Made by a program: the position numbers and the translations under genes | Shown here: positions 1 to 8,508 of the stretch, piece after piece | How positions within the stretch are numbered: position 1 is the stretch's first letter | How the letters are laid out: the number at the start of each line of letters is the position of its first letter | From: Acidobacteriota bacterium | Lineage (GTDB): Bacteria; Acidobacteriota; Terriglobia; 20CM-2-55-15 | DNA length: 52,791 nt | Direction: 5' to 3' | NCBI GenBank assembly: GCA_003223875.1 | Contig: QHWY01000092.1 | Location: forward strand, 1 to 52,791 | Notes under the pieces: model-generated | Databases searched by the model: none | What the model was told of the DNA's origin: nothing | What the model saw: only the letters and a program-made list of their open reading frames with translations

Positions 1-1107
1 CCGTTGGTCACGGTGACTGACGCGACAGGATAGCCCAACGCCGCAGTTGCGGTCGGATTACTAGTGGAGCCGACTCCGCCTGTAATGCTTGCTGTCGGCA
101 CGGATGTGTAACCGCTTCCGCCGTTGGTGACGTTTATTGAAGCTATGCGATAGCCCGTGGTGGCCGTAACTGTAATATTCCCGCAATCAGCCCAGGCCCC
201 GCCTGAAAGCTGAAGATTGGAGGTAAAGGTCGCCGCGCTGTACCCGGTGGTATCGTAACCAGGATTCTGGACGGACATACTTGTCGGCGTTTTATCATTT
301 GCGTTCGAGACGAATAGTGTTCCCGAAAAAGATTTATTTTGTCCCGCGACCTCAAAAGTCACGCCCGCTTTCTGGTCTGCCGGGCTGTAACCATTCGCTA
401 CCGTTAATTTATTGGTGCACTGCGGGATGTTCGTCACCGAGAGGGAATAAATGCACGATCGACTTCCTGCAAGCACCGCGGTGGCGGTAGCTCCCGAACC
501 TCCGCCTCCGGTGAAGCTGACAACGGCATCCGAAGCGGCCGAATAGCACTGTGTTCCCGGACTAGTCACGTTAACAGTGGTCACATTTCCCGACGTTCCA
601 AGCGTGGTTGTGGCGGTGGCACCGCTGCCCCCGCCGCCGCTCAAATTAACAGTTGGCGCGCTTGTGTAGCTACTACCGCCGGCCGTTACCGTTACGGAGC
701 TGACATACCCGGTCGTTGTTGTTACGCCGCTTGACGAAAGGGTCGCGATTGCGCTGGCGCCGACTCCGCCTCCGCCGCTGAGCGTGACGGTCGGAGCAGT
801 CGTATAGCTGGCGCCCCCCGTGGTCAAACTGACGGACACGACGGATCCCGGATTTGTAACTGTAGTACCGGTTGAGGAAAGAACAGCCGTTGCCGTAGCC
901 GCACTGCCTCCTCCACCGCTGAGCGTGACAGTTGGAGGAATCGTATAGCCCGAGCCTCCGGTTGTTACACTGATCGACGCGACGTAACCTGTACTCTCGG
1001 GGAGAAGGACAGCTGTTGCCGTAGCCCCAGTCCCGCCGCCACCCGCGAAATTGACAGTGGGAACCGATGTGTAACTCGTACCTGAGGTGATCACAGTCGC
1101 AGCGGTT
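1..1107 (-). repeat. Glycine-rich coding tandem repeats in PilX-like gene
   Basis: Imperfect repeats of about 125 bp (42 codons) inside the PilX-like reading frame. Five lie at about 480-1107 and two more begin at about 1-150; the array continues past the left edge. Each unit carries a VxSVxVTxGGxxYT motif, then PTVxxSGGGGxGATATA, then a variable Ser/Thr-rich linker. The units have diverged, so this is an old protein-domain repeat and not a recent DNA slippage tract. Confidence 0.75.
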
Positions 1108-1730
1108 ACGCCACCGACCGGTTGACATCCCGTCGTGTAGCCGGTTGGCGTCGACATCTGGGTCGAACCATTCCAACATGCCTGTGCGGAGCTGTTGCTG
1201 TCGCCGTTCACCGGGACCGGCGTGTTGTTGTTTGCCTTAAGCTGGATTCGGACCCACTTCAGGTCGGTGCTGGCAAGATTCCACGGTGCCGAACCTCCCA
1301 GACTGTCGTCGAAGACCTGGCGCCAGGCCGTTCCCGAAGCCGTTGCCGTACACGGAACACCCGGCGTGCCTGGCGATATTCCGAGCACCTTTTCTTGACA
1401 CAATTCCGTGTCGAAATATTTATTGTCCGCGGCCCATGGTTTCACCGTCGCGGCATCCGCAACGATGTAAATGACATTCGCAATGGTTGTCGATGGCAAT
1501 TCGAAGGGTGGAGTAATGTTATAGGGATATTTGATCCGGTCCCGCCCTTCCTGAAGACCAGCGAAGGCAGCGTACATCGCGGTTTGCTTATCGCGATAAT
1601 TGCTGTTGATCGAGGTCTCCATATTCGTGGAGTACATCATTCCCAAACCGACGACGCTCAGGAGGAGTAAGGAAAACAATACGATGATCATCGCTATCCC
1701 GCGTTCCTTGCGGCTTATGACAGAACTCAT
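1..1730 (-). CDS. PilX-like pilus assembly protein with Gly-rich repeat array (3' end outside window)
   Basis: Minus-strand frame open from an ATG at 1730 to the window edge, about 576 residues visible, stop not seen. The N-terminus has a basic stretch, a Gly and a long hydrophobic helix (RKERG then IAMIIVLFSL), as in the PilX_N family of minor type IV pilins; like PilX it lacks the Glu5 of other pilins. After about 190 residues of pilin-like sequence come about five consecutive repeats of roughly 42 residues with the pattern GGSGYTSAPTVTLSGGGGSG followed by ATATA. A spacer domain of about 110 residues follows, then at least two more repeats. It is the third gene of a PilV-PilW-PilX operon, starting 27 nt after pilW. 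In Pseudomonas and Neisseria PilX acts at pilus priming or the tip. The repeat extension is not part of ordinary PilX; a surface or adhesive role is my inference. Confidence 0.8.
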   Translation of the reverse strand, partial: MSSVISRKERGIAMIIVLFSLLLLSVVGLGMMYSTNMETSINSNYRDKQTAMYAAFAGLQEGRDRIKYPYNITPPFELPSTTIANVIYIVADAATVKPWAADNKYFDTELCQEKVLGISPGTPGVPCTATASGTAWRQVFDDSLGGSAPWNLASTDLKWVRIQLKANNNTPVPVNGDSNSSAQACWNGSTQMSTPTGYTTGCQPVGGVTAATVITSGTSYTSVPTVNFAGGGGTGATATAVLLPESTGYVASISVTTGGSGYTIPPTVTLSGGGGSAATATAVLSSTGTTVTNPGSVVSVSLTTGGASYTTAPTVTLSGGGGVGASAIATLSSSGVTTTTGYVSSVTVTAGGSSYTSAPTVNLSGGGGSGATATTTLGTSGNVTTVNVTSPGTQCYSAASDAVVSFTGGGGSGATATAVLAGSRSCIYSLSVTNIPQCTNKLTVANGYSPADQKAGVTFEVAGQNKSFSGTLFVSNANDKTPTSMSVQNPGYDTTGYSAATFTSNLQLSGGAWADCGNITVTATTGYRIASINVTNGGSGYTSVPTASITGGVGSTSNPTATAALGYPVASVTVTN

Positions 1731-1757
1731 TTCTTCATCCCTTCAACGTTCTCAATC

Positions 1758-2471
1758 CTATTGGCAGCTCGTCTTGTACCCAATTGCCGCCTGAGAACAG
1801 TTGTTCAGCCGAACTGTTGTGATCAGTGTAGTGACGGGCTTTTTCCGCGTCTGTGGATCCACCAAGGAGCCCTCCAACGTCAGCGTGGCTTGCACCGTAT
1901 CGACGCCGGCAATGATGGTCCCAGTAGCCGTGGCCGTAGTAACCGGAAGGCCAACGGCCGCACCATTGGTATAGGGCGAAAAGATGTTCGTGTTCTGAAC
2001 GCCCTGCACTTCGACCTGATAGCTGGCAGGATCCTGCCCCGTTAAAGGATCTCCATCTTTCTTGTCAATCTGACTTCGCTTGAGGCAAGGACAATTATTC
2101 GCCGTGCTCGTATCGAGATGATACTGGACGATGGATACCTTTCCGCTTCCATCTACGTCGCCCTCAAACCACAGGTCGCCTGCATCCACCTTTACCAGAC
2201 CAGCCGCCGCGTGCCGATCATTGATGATTGGATCCTGCGTGAGCACGGCCGGATCGTAGTTGCGGGGACTGGGATATCCAGCCTGTCGTAAATCCCGCGA
2301 CATCTGGTCCATGAATTCTCGCGCCTCCTGGAACATATCTACCTTTGTCTGTTCTGCAGCAGACCGCTGGGTGGTCATATTGATCGTTTGAAACACTGCC
2401 CCCGATATGGTGAGGACAATAATCAATACGACCATGAGCTCGAGCAATGAAAAACCTGATGTTCTTGCCAT
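1758..2471 (-). CDS. PilW-like minor type IV pilin
   Basis: 237 residues. The N-terminus has a type III (prepilin) signal: SG followed by FSLLELMVVLIIVL, with Glu at position 5 of the mature protein, then one hydrophobic helix. PilD-type prepilin peptidase would cleave after the Gly and N-methylate the Phe. The remainder is a soluble, mostly beta domain with a CPC motif near residue 128. Length and position between PilV- and PilX-like genes fit PilW, a minor pilin of the initiation complex in the inner membrane. The ATG follows the pilV stop by 2 nt, so translation is probably coupled. Confidence 0.82.
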   Translation of the reverse strand: MARTSGFSLLELMVVLIIVLTISGAVFQTINMTTQRSAAEQTKVDMFQEAREFMDQMSRDLRQAGYPSPRNYDPAVLTQDPIINDRHAAAGLVKVDAGDLWFEGDVDGSGKVSIVQYHLDTSTANNCPCLKRSQIDKKDGDPLTGQDPASYQVEVQGVQNTNIFSPYTNGAAVGLPVTTATATGTIIAGVDTVQATLTLEGSLVDPQTRKKPVTTLITTVRLNNCSQAAIGYKTSCQ

Positions 2472-2473
2472 CC

Positions 2474-3031
2474 TTAGCTCCCGGACATGAAACGCAATGT
2501 CACCGGCAGAGAAAAGAACTTATTTCCCTCTCCGTGTTTCTGCAGTTTGGCGCTGACCGTGATCAGATATGTCTTGGTCGACCCCACCTGATCCAGGTGC
2601 CATCGCACGTCGTAAACGCCTTGCGGAGTGCCCGTACTAGTGCATGGCGCGCTCACAAGGTAGTTCATAAAGTAACCCGCCGGCGGGTTCGTCTCACTGA
2701 AGTCAATATGGGTGCCGCTCAGCGCAGCGCCTGCGGTGCCCGTGTTGGGTATCGTGGTATTGATCGTCCAGCTATTGCCGGCACAATCGGTCAGATCCGA
2801 CGTTGTGCCGGTGGAGTTGAACGTAGAATTGACTTGCTCCAAGATGGATGCAGCCAGCATCGTCTGAGTGCTGTCCATCTTATTGCGATTGTTCGTTGCA
2901 ATCGCGCTCACGATCAGCGTCAGCATGGCGATCGAGCCGACGACGAGGATCGCTCCTGCCATGAGCGCCTCGATCATCGTAGTGCCTGCCTCGGAATTTC
3001 GAATATTTTTACGGTGTAGCATTTCGTCCAT
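2474..3031 (-). CDS. PilV-like minor type IV pilin
   Basis: 185 residues. The prepilin signal is SEAG then TTMIEALMAG, with Glu5 and a hydrophobic helix extending to about residue 47. The C-terminal domain has one Cys pair candidate (near DCAGNSW and SAPCTS), common in minor pilins. It is the first visible gene of the pilin operon, 2 nt before pilW. A second in-frame ATG lies three codons downstream (3022). PilV would join PilW and PilX in priming pilus assembly; a PilY1-type partner would be expected beyond the left edge. Confidence 0.8.
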   Translation of the reverse strand: MDEMLHRKNIRNSEAGTTMIEALMAGAILVVGSIAMLTLIVSAIATNNRNKMDSTQTMLAASILEQVNSTFNSTGTTSDLTDCAGNSWTINTTIPNTGTAGAALSGTHIDFSETNPPAGYFMNYLVSAPCTSTGTPQGVYDVRWHLDQVGSTKTYLITVSAKLQKHGEGNKFFSLPVTLRFMSGS

Positions 3032-3407
3032 ATCTCACTTATCGGCTGCTAATATCCAGAAATGAGCACATTAACTTTTTTACCCGTTGGGGTTTCCGCC
3101 TAATCCACAGTCGCCGTGGTGCACAGCCTGACATCTGAGCGGCAGTCCACGAACTCTGTTGGAAATGTCAAGGAACTGACACTTCGCCGCTAAATCAATG
3201 ACTCTCAAGTGTTCCCGTCAACGCCGAGGTACAAATTCAACACCTCTGAATCCTTACACTTAGCGCAGAGCCGAAACCTAAGGCTTGGGTTTACCTCCTC
3301 CGTGGCGCTCTCGTATACCATTACGCTGGAAGAACTATGCACATGCGGCTCCAATGGTCACCTAGGATGTATCGGCAAAAGACCACAGCTAGGTTATATT
3401 CTCCAGT
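3032..3407. other. Intergenic region between pilin operon and DUF486 gene
   Basis: 376 bp without a convincing gene. It must hold the pilin operon promoter (reading left) and that of the DUF486 gene (reading right). A plus-strand open frame from 3209 has no protein-like character. I looked for a GEMM-type c-di-GMP riboswitch before pilV and did not see its conserved core. A TATATT box at 3395-3400 lies 7 nt before the GTG at 3408. Confidence 0.5.
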
Positions 3408-3734
3408 GTGAAAACCGTCGTCCTGTTGACGATCTCAAATATTTTCATGACGTTCGCCTGGTATGGACACCTGAAATTCAGGGAGTCACCACTTTGGATA
3501 GCGATTGTGGTGAGCTGGATAATTGCTTTTGCCGAATACTGTTTTCAGGTGCCGGCGAACCGCATTGGGTCATATCAATTTTCTACCGCGCAACTGAAGA
3601 CGATTCAGGAAGTCATCACGCTAGTCGTTTTCTCGCTTTTTTCGGTGACATACTTGCGCGAGCAGTTTCGATGGAATTACTCCGTAGCATTCGCCTTCAT
3701 AGTGGCTGCCGTCTTCTTTATGTTTTATGAATAG
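3408..3734 (+). CDS. DMT-family DUF486 small membrane protein
   Basis: 108 residues with a GTG start. Four predicted membrane helices cover most of the chain, and the motif NIFMTFAWYGHLKF near the start is typical of the DUF486 family of small DMT (drug/metabolite transporter)-related proteins, usually about 115 residues. Its substrate is unknown. There is no Shine-Dalgarno sequence; a TATATT box ends 7 nt before GTG, which would make the mRNA leaderless. The stop overlaps the start of the GNAT gene by 8 nt, suggesting a two-gene operon. Confidence 0.8.
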   Translation: MKTVVLLTISNIFMTFAWYGHLKFRESPLWIAIVVSWIIAFAEYCFQVPANRIGSYQFSTAQLKTIQEVITLVVFSLFSVTYLREQFRWNYSVAFAFIVAAVFFMFYE

Positions 3735-4215
3735 CCTCATGGCTGAGCTGATTGAAGTCGGGGCGGGACCCGCTGTCGAAGAAGTTCGGGCGCTTTTTTT
3801 GGAATATGCACGGTCTCTGGATTTCAATCTGTGCTTCCAGAGCTTCGATAGCGAGCTTCGGGATCTGCCAGGCCCGTATGGCCGCCCCGAGGGACGGCTG
3901 ATTCTCTGCGCGTGGGACGGCGTGTCGGCGGGCTGCATTGCCATGAAGAAACTCGAAGACAATATTTGCGAGATGAAAAGACTATATGTTCGTCCCCAGT
4001 TTCGCGGCCATCAACTCGGGTTGAAACTTGCCACGCATCTGATTAGCGAAGCCCGCCATGCCGGTTACGCTAGGATGCGCCTGGACACGATTCCGAGCAC
4101 GATGGAGCATGCCGTAAATTTATACCGCTCGCTGGGGTTTAAGGTGATTTCGCCATATTACGAGAATCCTCTCTCGCAGACGGTTTATATGGAGCTCGAT
4201 TTGAACTCCCGCTAG
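3727..4215 (+). CDS. GNAT family N-acetyltransferase
   Basis: 162 residues. Motif A of the GNAT fold is clear: MKRLYVRPQFRGHQLG at about 85-100, where the R-x-x-G-x-G/A-type loop binds the acetyl-CoA pyrophosphate, and motif B (NLYRSLGFKVI) follows. The acceptor substrate cannot be read from sequence. ATG at 3727 overlaps the DUF486 stop by 8 nt; an ATG at 3739 is an alternative start. Its TAG stop shares a CTAG tetranucleotide with the stop of the convergent TPR gene. Confidence 0.85.
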   Translation: MNSLMAELIEVGAGPAVEEVRALFLEYARSLDFNLCFQSFDSELRDLPGPYGRPEGRLILCAWDGVSAGCIAMKKLEDNICEMKRLYVRPQFRGHQLGLKLATHLISEARHAGYARMRLDTIPSTMEHAVNLYRSLGFKVISPYYENPLSQTVYMELDLNSR

Positions 4216-5927
4216 CGCTCTTCGCCGAGTTGTTCGTGGATACGAGCCATATTTAGGCGGGCTTCGAGCAGATCCGGCTTGATGCGGAGCGCCGCCCCAT
4301 AGTGATCAGCCGCTTCCCGGAGACGCCCCTGCGTCGTCAATACATAGGCCCAGTTGTTTTCTGCTTCAGCCATTTGTGGATCCAATCGCACGGCCTCGGA
4401 GAAGTGCGCAATGGCCTCGTTAGCGCGGCCCACCTTCATTAAAAGATTCCCGAGATTGTAGTGCGTGGTAGCATCGGGCCGAATTTCAACAGCTTGACTG
4501 TAATGAGCGAGCGCTTCGTCGAACTTCGCCTTCCGCGCGAAAATCACACCCAAACTAAAGTGAGCGTCGGGTTGATTCGGGAAGATTCGCAGCACTTCCT
4601 GGAAGTGCGCCTCGGCTTCATCTGACCGCCCTTGATTCGCCAGGACGCGGCCTAAAATATCGTGCGCAACGTAGTTGTCTTTTGTGACGGCGATCGCGTG
4701 TTCGAAAAGACTTTGACTATCTCGCCAGGCGCACAATTGGATGGAGGTCATCAGCAGTGCGGCGATCAAGACCATGGCTCCGATAACGGCGACTACATTC
4801 GAAGAAGACGGGAACGTTTGGCCGATTTCAGCACCGCTCCAGGCCAAGATGACGAAAATTCCCACGAGAGGGAAATACGTATAACGATCGGCCATCGACT
4901 GAATGCCGACCTGAACGAGACCAATTACGGGTACCAGCATCCCTACAAACCAGAACCATCCGACCACGAGCCAGGGTCGGTTACGTGACGAGTAAACAAC
5001 CGCAATTGAGATTGCCATCAACAGCAAAAGGGCACCTCCGATTTGCCACCACGAAGACATTCCGGAAATCGGATAAATAATCGCCAGATTTGTGGGCCAA
5101 AACGCTCTCTTCAGATACCGAACGTAGGCGAGCAGCGCGTTCGCGCCTCGATACGATAATGGGATGCTATCGAGAGTGGCCACCGCTCCGCTCTTCCGTT
5201 GCGCCGCAAAGGTGACAATACTCGATACTGCGGTCAGCAAGAAGAACGGCACCTTCTCCAGAACCAAACGACGAAACAGGGAATAGTCCCGCTTTAGCGG
5301 CCAGTAGTCGAGCAACAAGAAAATGAAAGGAAGGGTCACCAGCATTGGCTTGGACATCAATCCGGCCGCAAAGCACATGATCGACACCAGAAGGTGCAAT
5401 TGCCGGTTCGACTCCGCGTACCGTATGTAGGCTCCCAGCGATAACAACGCAAAAAACGTGCTGAGCACGTCTTTGCGTTCGGCGATCCAGGCCACCGATT
5501 CCACATGCAATGGATGCCATGCAAATAGCGCTGCTACCATCGCACTGGGCCATGGCGCACTTGTCATCCGAGTCAGCAGCAGGAAGAGAAGCAGCGTGTT
5601 TGCGATATGGAACAACACGTTGACGCCGTGATGTGCACCGGCGTTCAATCCGAACAATTGAATGTCCGCCATATGCGACAACCAGGTGAGCGGGTGCCAG
5701 TTACCGGAGTGACTCGTGGTGAAGGCCCATCTTATGTCATCGAGCGTCAAACCAGCACGAACGTGGACATTCTCGACGACGTAGTCCACGTCGTCGTAGT
5801 TGAGAAATTCGTACCCATGAACGGGTAAGTAAATACCGGCGGTGACGAGGGCGAGAACGAAGCAAACGAGAAACTTTTTTCTCACTGGACCGTGACTCAC
5901 CTGCCTTAGATCATTGCTTCGTCCCAA
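4212..5927 (-). CDS. TMTC-like multi-spanning membrane protein with C-terminal TPR repeats
   Basis: 571 residues from a TTG at 5927; GTG codons at 5900 and 5885 are also possible starts. About ten membrane helices occupy residues 17-405. The first periplasmic loop carries NYDDVDYV (residues 43-50), the acidic motif of GT-C-fold, lipid-sugar-dependent glycosyltransferases, and a later loop has HPLTWLSHMADIQLFG. Four TPR units follow at about 415-565. This is the architecture of animal TMTC O-mannosyltransferases and of bacterial homologues. By family it would move a sugar from a polyprenyl-phosphate donor to a protein outside the membrane, but bacterial members are not characterised to my knowledge. 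Its start overlaps the end of the FAD oxidase gene by 22 nt, so it is the last gene of that operon. Confidence 0.72.
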   Translation of the reverse strand: MGRSNDLRQVSHGPVRKKFLVCFVLALVTAGIYLPVHGYEFLNYDDVDYVVENVHVRAGLTLDDIRWAFTTSHSGNWHPLTWLSHMADIQLFGLNAGAHHGVNVLFHIANTLLLFLLLTRMTSAPWPSAMVAALFAWHPLHVESVAWIAERKDVLSTFFALLSLGAYIRYAESNRQLHLLVSIMCFAAGLMSKPMLVTLPFIFLLLDYWPLKRDYSLFRRLVLEKVPFFLLTAVSSIVTFAAQRKSGAVATLDSIPLSYRGANALLAYVRYLKRAFWPTNLAIIYPISGMSSWWQIGGALLLLMAISIAVVYSSRNRPWLVVGWFWFVGMLVPVIGLVQVGIQSMADRYTYFPLVGIFVILAWSGAEIGQTFPSSSNVVAVIGAMVLIAALLMTSIQLCAWRDSQSLFEHAIAVTKDNYVAHDILGRVLANQGRSDEAEAHFQEVLRIFPNQPDAHFSLGVIFARKAKFDEALAHYSQAVEIRPDATTHYNLGNLLMKVGRANEAIAHFSEAVRLDPQMAEAENNWAYVLTTQGRLREAADHYGAALRIKPDLLEARLNMARIHEQLGEER

Positions 5928-7030
5928 AACAACTCGTTGCGAGCGAAGCGGGAAAAAGATAGTACGGAGGCATCGACTGTTTCGAATTTATTGGTACGGA
6001 TCAGTTCCGACATCAGCTTCCCGGTCGCCGCAGACATCATCAGGCCGTGGCCGCTGAAACCGGCCGCGATATAAAGCCCTTCAATATCGGGAATCCTATC
6101 GATGATGCCGTTGTGGTCCGGTGTCATTTCATATAAACCACCCCAACCGAAAACCAGTTTGAGATCGCGGAATTCCGGTAACCTATGAATGAGAGGCGGC
6201 ATGAAGTCCTGATGAAATCTGTCGAGATCGCAACCAAATCGCAAACCGGGGAGCTCATTAGGATTTGTCTTTGCGATCACAATTTCGTTGTGCGGAGAAC
6301 TGCGCCAATGGACTCCACAGGGATCGATCACGACCGGAAATTCGTAGGCCCATGGTCGCGGCAGTGCGCACCGGAATAATTGCTGCCGGACAGGAGTGAC
6401 GGGAACCTCGACACCGGCCAATTTTGCAACAACACCGGAATAGGCGCCCGCCGCAATGACGATCCGAGGGGCGCCGATACGGCCCGATTTGACGGCTTGA
6501 GCGTATCCAGCCTCGATCTTCTCGACCTCGTCGGAAACGTAAACGGCACCCAACTGCTCCGCCCGGCTTCGAAACGCGCGCAACGTCGCGCGGGGATCGA
6601 CGTAGCCGTCCTTAGGACCGAACAGTCCACCAACCAAATCGTCCGAGCGAAGTTCGGGAACCAATCGACGGACGTCGCTGACGTCCAACATCTCGCATTC
6701 TGCGCCGAGCGACTTTTGAATGTCATGCCGCCTGCGCAGTTTTTCGCAGTTGGATTCGGTTGCAAGAAGTAGATATCCGCGTTGCCGGAACTGAGACTCG
6801 GGGAAATGCTCGAGCACTTTCAGACTGTACTGCACCATACGGATGTTGACAGTGGACATGAATTGCTGGCGGACGCCACCCATGGCAAGAGCACTCGAGG
6901 CGAACTGATAACTGGGATCGCGTTCGATGACAAGGATACGGCCCTTAAAGCCGTCCTGAAGAAGGTTGAATGCAATACTCGAGCCGATAACCCCGCCACC
7001 AATAATGAGTATGTCGGCCGAAGCTGTCAT
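5906..7030 (-). CDS. FAD-dependent amine oxidase/dehydrogenase (DAO family)
   Basis: 374 residues. The N-terminal Rossmann motif ILIIGGGVIGSSIAFNLL (residues 7-24), the ERD at the end of strand 2, and the C-terminal GLYIAAGFSGHGLMMSAATG loop that closes on FAD identify the DAO superfamily, close in pattern to sarcosine oxidase and sarcosine/dimethylglycine dehydrogenase-like enzymes. Such enzymes oxidise secondary or tertiary amines, for example N-methylglycines. The start overlaps the stop of the betaine-type transporter gene (7027-7030), so an imported N-methylated amine is a sensible substrate; this is inference from context. Confidence 0.82.
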   Translation of the reverse strand: MTASADILIIGGGVIGSSIAFNLLQDGFKGRILVIERDPSYQFASSALAMGGVRQQFMSTVNIRMVQYSLKVLEHFPESQFRQRGYLLLATESNCEKLRRRHDIQKSLGAECEMLDVSDVRRLVPELRSDDLVGGLFGPKDGYVDPRATLRAFRSRAEQLGAVYVSDEVEKIEAGYAQAVKSGRIGAPRIVIAAGAYSGVVAKLAGVEVPVTPVRQQLFRCALPRPWAYEFPVVIDPCGVHWRSSPHNEIVIAKTNPNELPGLRFGCDLDRFHQDFMPPLIHRLPEFRDLKLVFGWGGLYEMTPDHNGIIDRIPDIEGLYIAAGFSGHGLMMSAATGKLMSELIRTNKFETVDASVLSFSRFARNELFWDEAMI

Positions 7031-8508
7031 AGCTTGTCCAGGAATTCTTTCACGACCTGCTTCACGTCCTTGTGTTCACCATCGACTGCGTAATTCATGA
7101 CCCGCATTTGTTCTTCGGAAACTTTTCCGCCGAGAGCCCGCAGCGCCTCACGGATCTCCGGATGTTTCACGACGACGGCTTCCCGGATGAGCGGCGCGGC
7201 GTCGTAAGGCGGGAAATAATGCTTGTCGTCCTCTAGAACGGCCAATCCCAGCGCATCGATGAGCCCATCTGTCGAATTTCCGGCAATCAAGTCCACCTGA
7301 TGATCTGCAACGGCCTTGTACGTCAAGCCGAGGTCCATCACGCGTGGCGCAGACGGGAATCGAAGGTTGTATGTTTTTACGAGGCCGGGGTAGCCGTCCT
7401 CCCGTTCGATAAATTCGTAACCAAAGCCCGCAATCCACTTGGAAGTACGAGGTGCGGCATCCGAAATGGTCTTCAGTTTGTACTGTTCCGCGTCGGATTT
7501 ACGCACGATGATTGCAAATGTATTGTTAAAACCTAGCGGTTCGGTCCATTCGATGCCGAAGCGTGACTTGTATGCGGCCTTCACTGTCTGATAGACCGAA
7601 TTGGAGTCTTTTACGGGCGGCTCTTTGAGAATGGCGGTGAGGCCGGTCCCGGTGTATTCCACGTACGCATCGATTTGCCCGGCCGTCAGCGCCTCGTGGC
7701 ATAGAAGTGTTCCGCCGAGATTCAGTTTGCGTTGGACGGGAAGCTGCGTCGTCCGCTCAATTTGTTGAGCGAGCAGTTCGCCCAGAATGATTTGCTCGGT
7801 GAAATTCTTTGAGCCGATGACGACACGATCCGGGTGCGAGCACGAAACGAGGCCGGCGGCGATAATGACGAGACACAGGAGCTTCGAAAATCGCTTTTCA
7901 ATCGCACCCAGTCCAAAATCGGCGATGAGCGCGAGTGCAGCAGCTGGGATGGCGCCGGCGAGAATAAGCCGGCTATCGACCATCGAAACGCCTCGGAAAA
8001 TGAACATACCGAGCCCGCCGGCGCCGACGGCAGCGGCGATTGTCGCGATACCGACACAAAGGACCGTCGCAACACGTAGTCCTGCAAAGATGACGCTAAG
8101 AGCAAGAGGAATTTCTACGGTCCATAACAACTGTAGATCCGTCATTCCCATCCCCCGGCCCGCTTCACGTATGGCCGGATCGACTCCGGAAATTCCAGTA
8201 AACGTATTTCGAATGATAGGCAGCAACGAATACAGAACTAATGCAACGATCGCGGTACGCGCCCCGATACCTCCAATGAATGGTAACGGAATCAAAAACC
8301 CAAAGAGAGCGAGACTCGGAATGGTCTGAACAGCGTTTGCGAATGTAAGAATTGGACCGCTGAGCCTTGGCTTACGCGTCATGAGGACGCCGAGAGGAAG
8401 GCCAATACCGGCCGCGATCGAGATCGAGAGTCCAACCAGCACGAGGTGTTCGAGCGTGAGCTGCGCAACCTCCAAGCGATGACCCCACATGAAATCGAGT
8501 ACGTTCAA
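7027..8508 (-). CDS. Glycine betaine/choline-type ABC permease fused to substrate-binding domain
   Basis: 493 residues. Residues 1-205 form an OpuCB/ProW-type permease with about five helices and the EAA-like loop IREAGRGMGMTDLQLL. A further helix at about 208-225 leads into an OpuCC-type binding domain starting VVIGSKNFTEQIILGEL and containing YVEYTGTGL. Fusion of permease and binding protein in one chain is known in this transporter family and tethers the receptor to the membrane. An internal LVSC resembles a lipobox but is not N-terminal. Start is TTG at 8508, overlapping the ATPase stop; ATG at 8490 is an alternative. Ligand may be betaine, choline, carnitine or a related amine. Confidence 0.85.
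   Translation of the reverse strand: MNVLDFMWGHRLEVAQLTLEHLVLVGLSISIAAGIGLPLGVLMTRKPRLSGPILTFANAVQTIPSLALFGFLIPLPFIGGIGARTAIVALVLYSLLPIIRNTFTGISGVDPAIREAGRGMGMTDLQLLWTVEIPLALSVIFAGLRVATVLCVGIATIAAAVGAGGLGMFIFRGVSMVDSRLILAGAIPAAALALIADFGLGAIEKRFSKLLCLVIIAAGLVSCSHPDRVVIGSKNFTEQIILGELLAQQIERTTQLPVQRKLNLGGTLLCHEALTAGQIDAYVEYTGTGLTAILKEPPVKDSNSVYQTVKAAYKSRFGIEWTEPLGFNNTFAIIVRKSDAEQYKLKTISDAAPRTSKWIAGFGYEFIEREDGYPGLVKTYNLRFPSAPRVMDLGLTYKAVADHQVDLIAGNSTDGLIDALGLAVLEDDKHYFPPYDAAPLIREAVVVKHPEIREALRALGGKVSEEQMRVMNYAVDGEHKDVKQVVKEFLDKL

Noticed and set aside
1122..1670. 182-codon plus-strand frame
   Set aside because: Antisense to the PilX-like gene, Arg/Cys-rich and without domain features.
3032..3200. 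c-di-GMP (GEMM) riboswitch ahead of the pilin operon
   Set aside because: Looked for because such switches often precede pilus genes; the conserved core was not found on the minus strand.
3209..3730. 173-codon plus-strand open frame
   Set aside because: It overlaps the DUF486 gene in another frame, and its protein has no domain character, while DUF486 is a clear family match.
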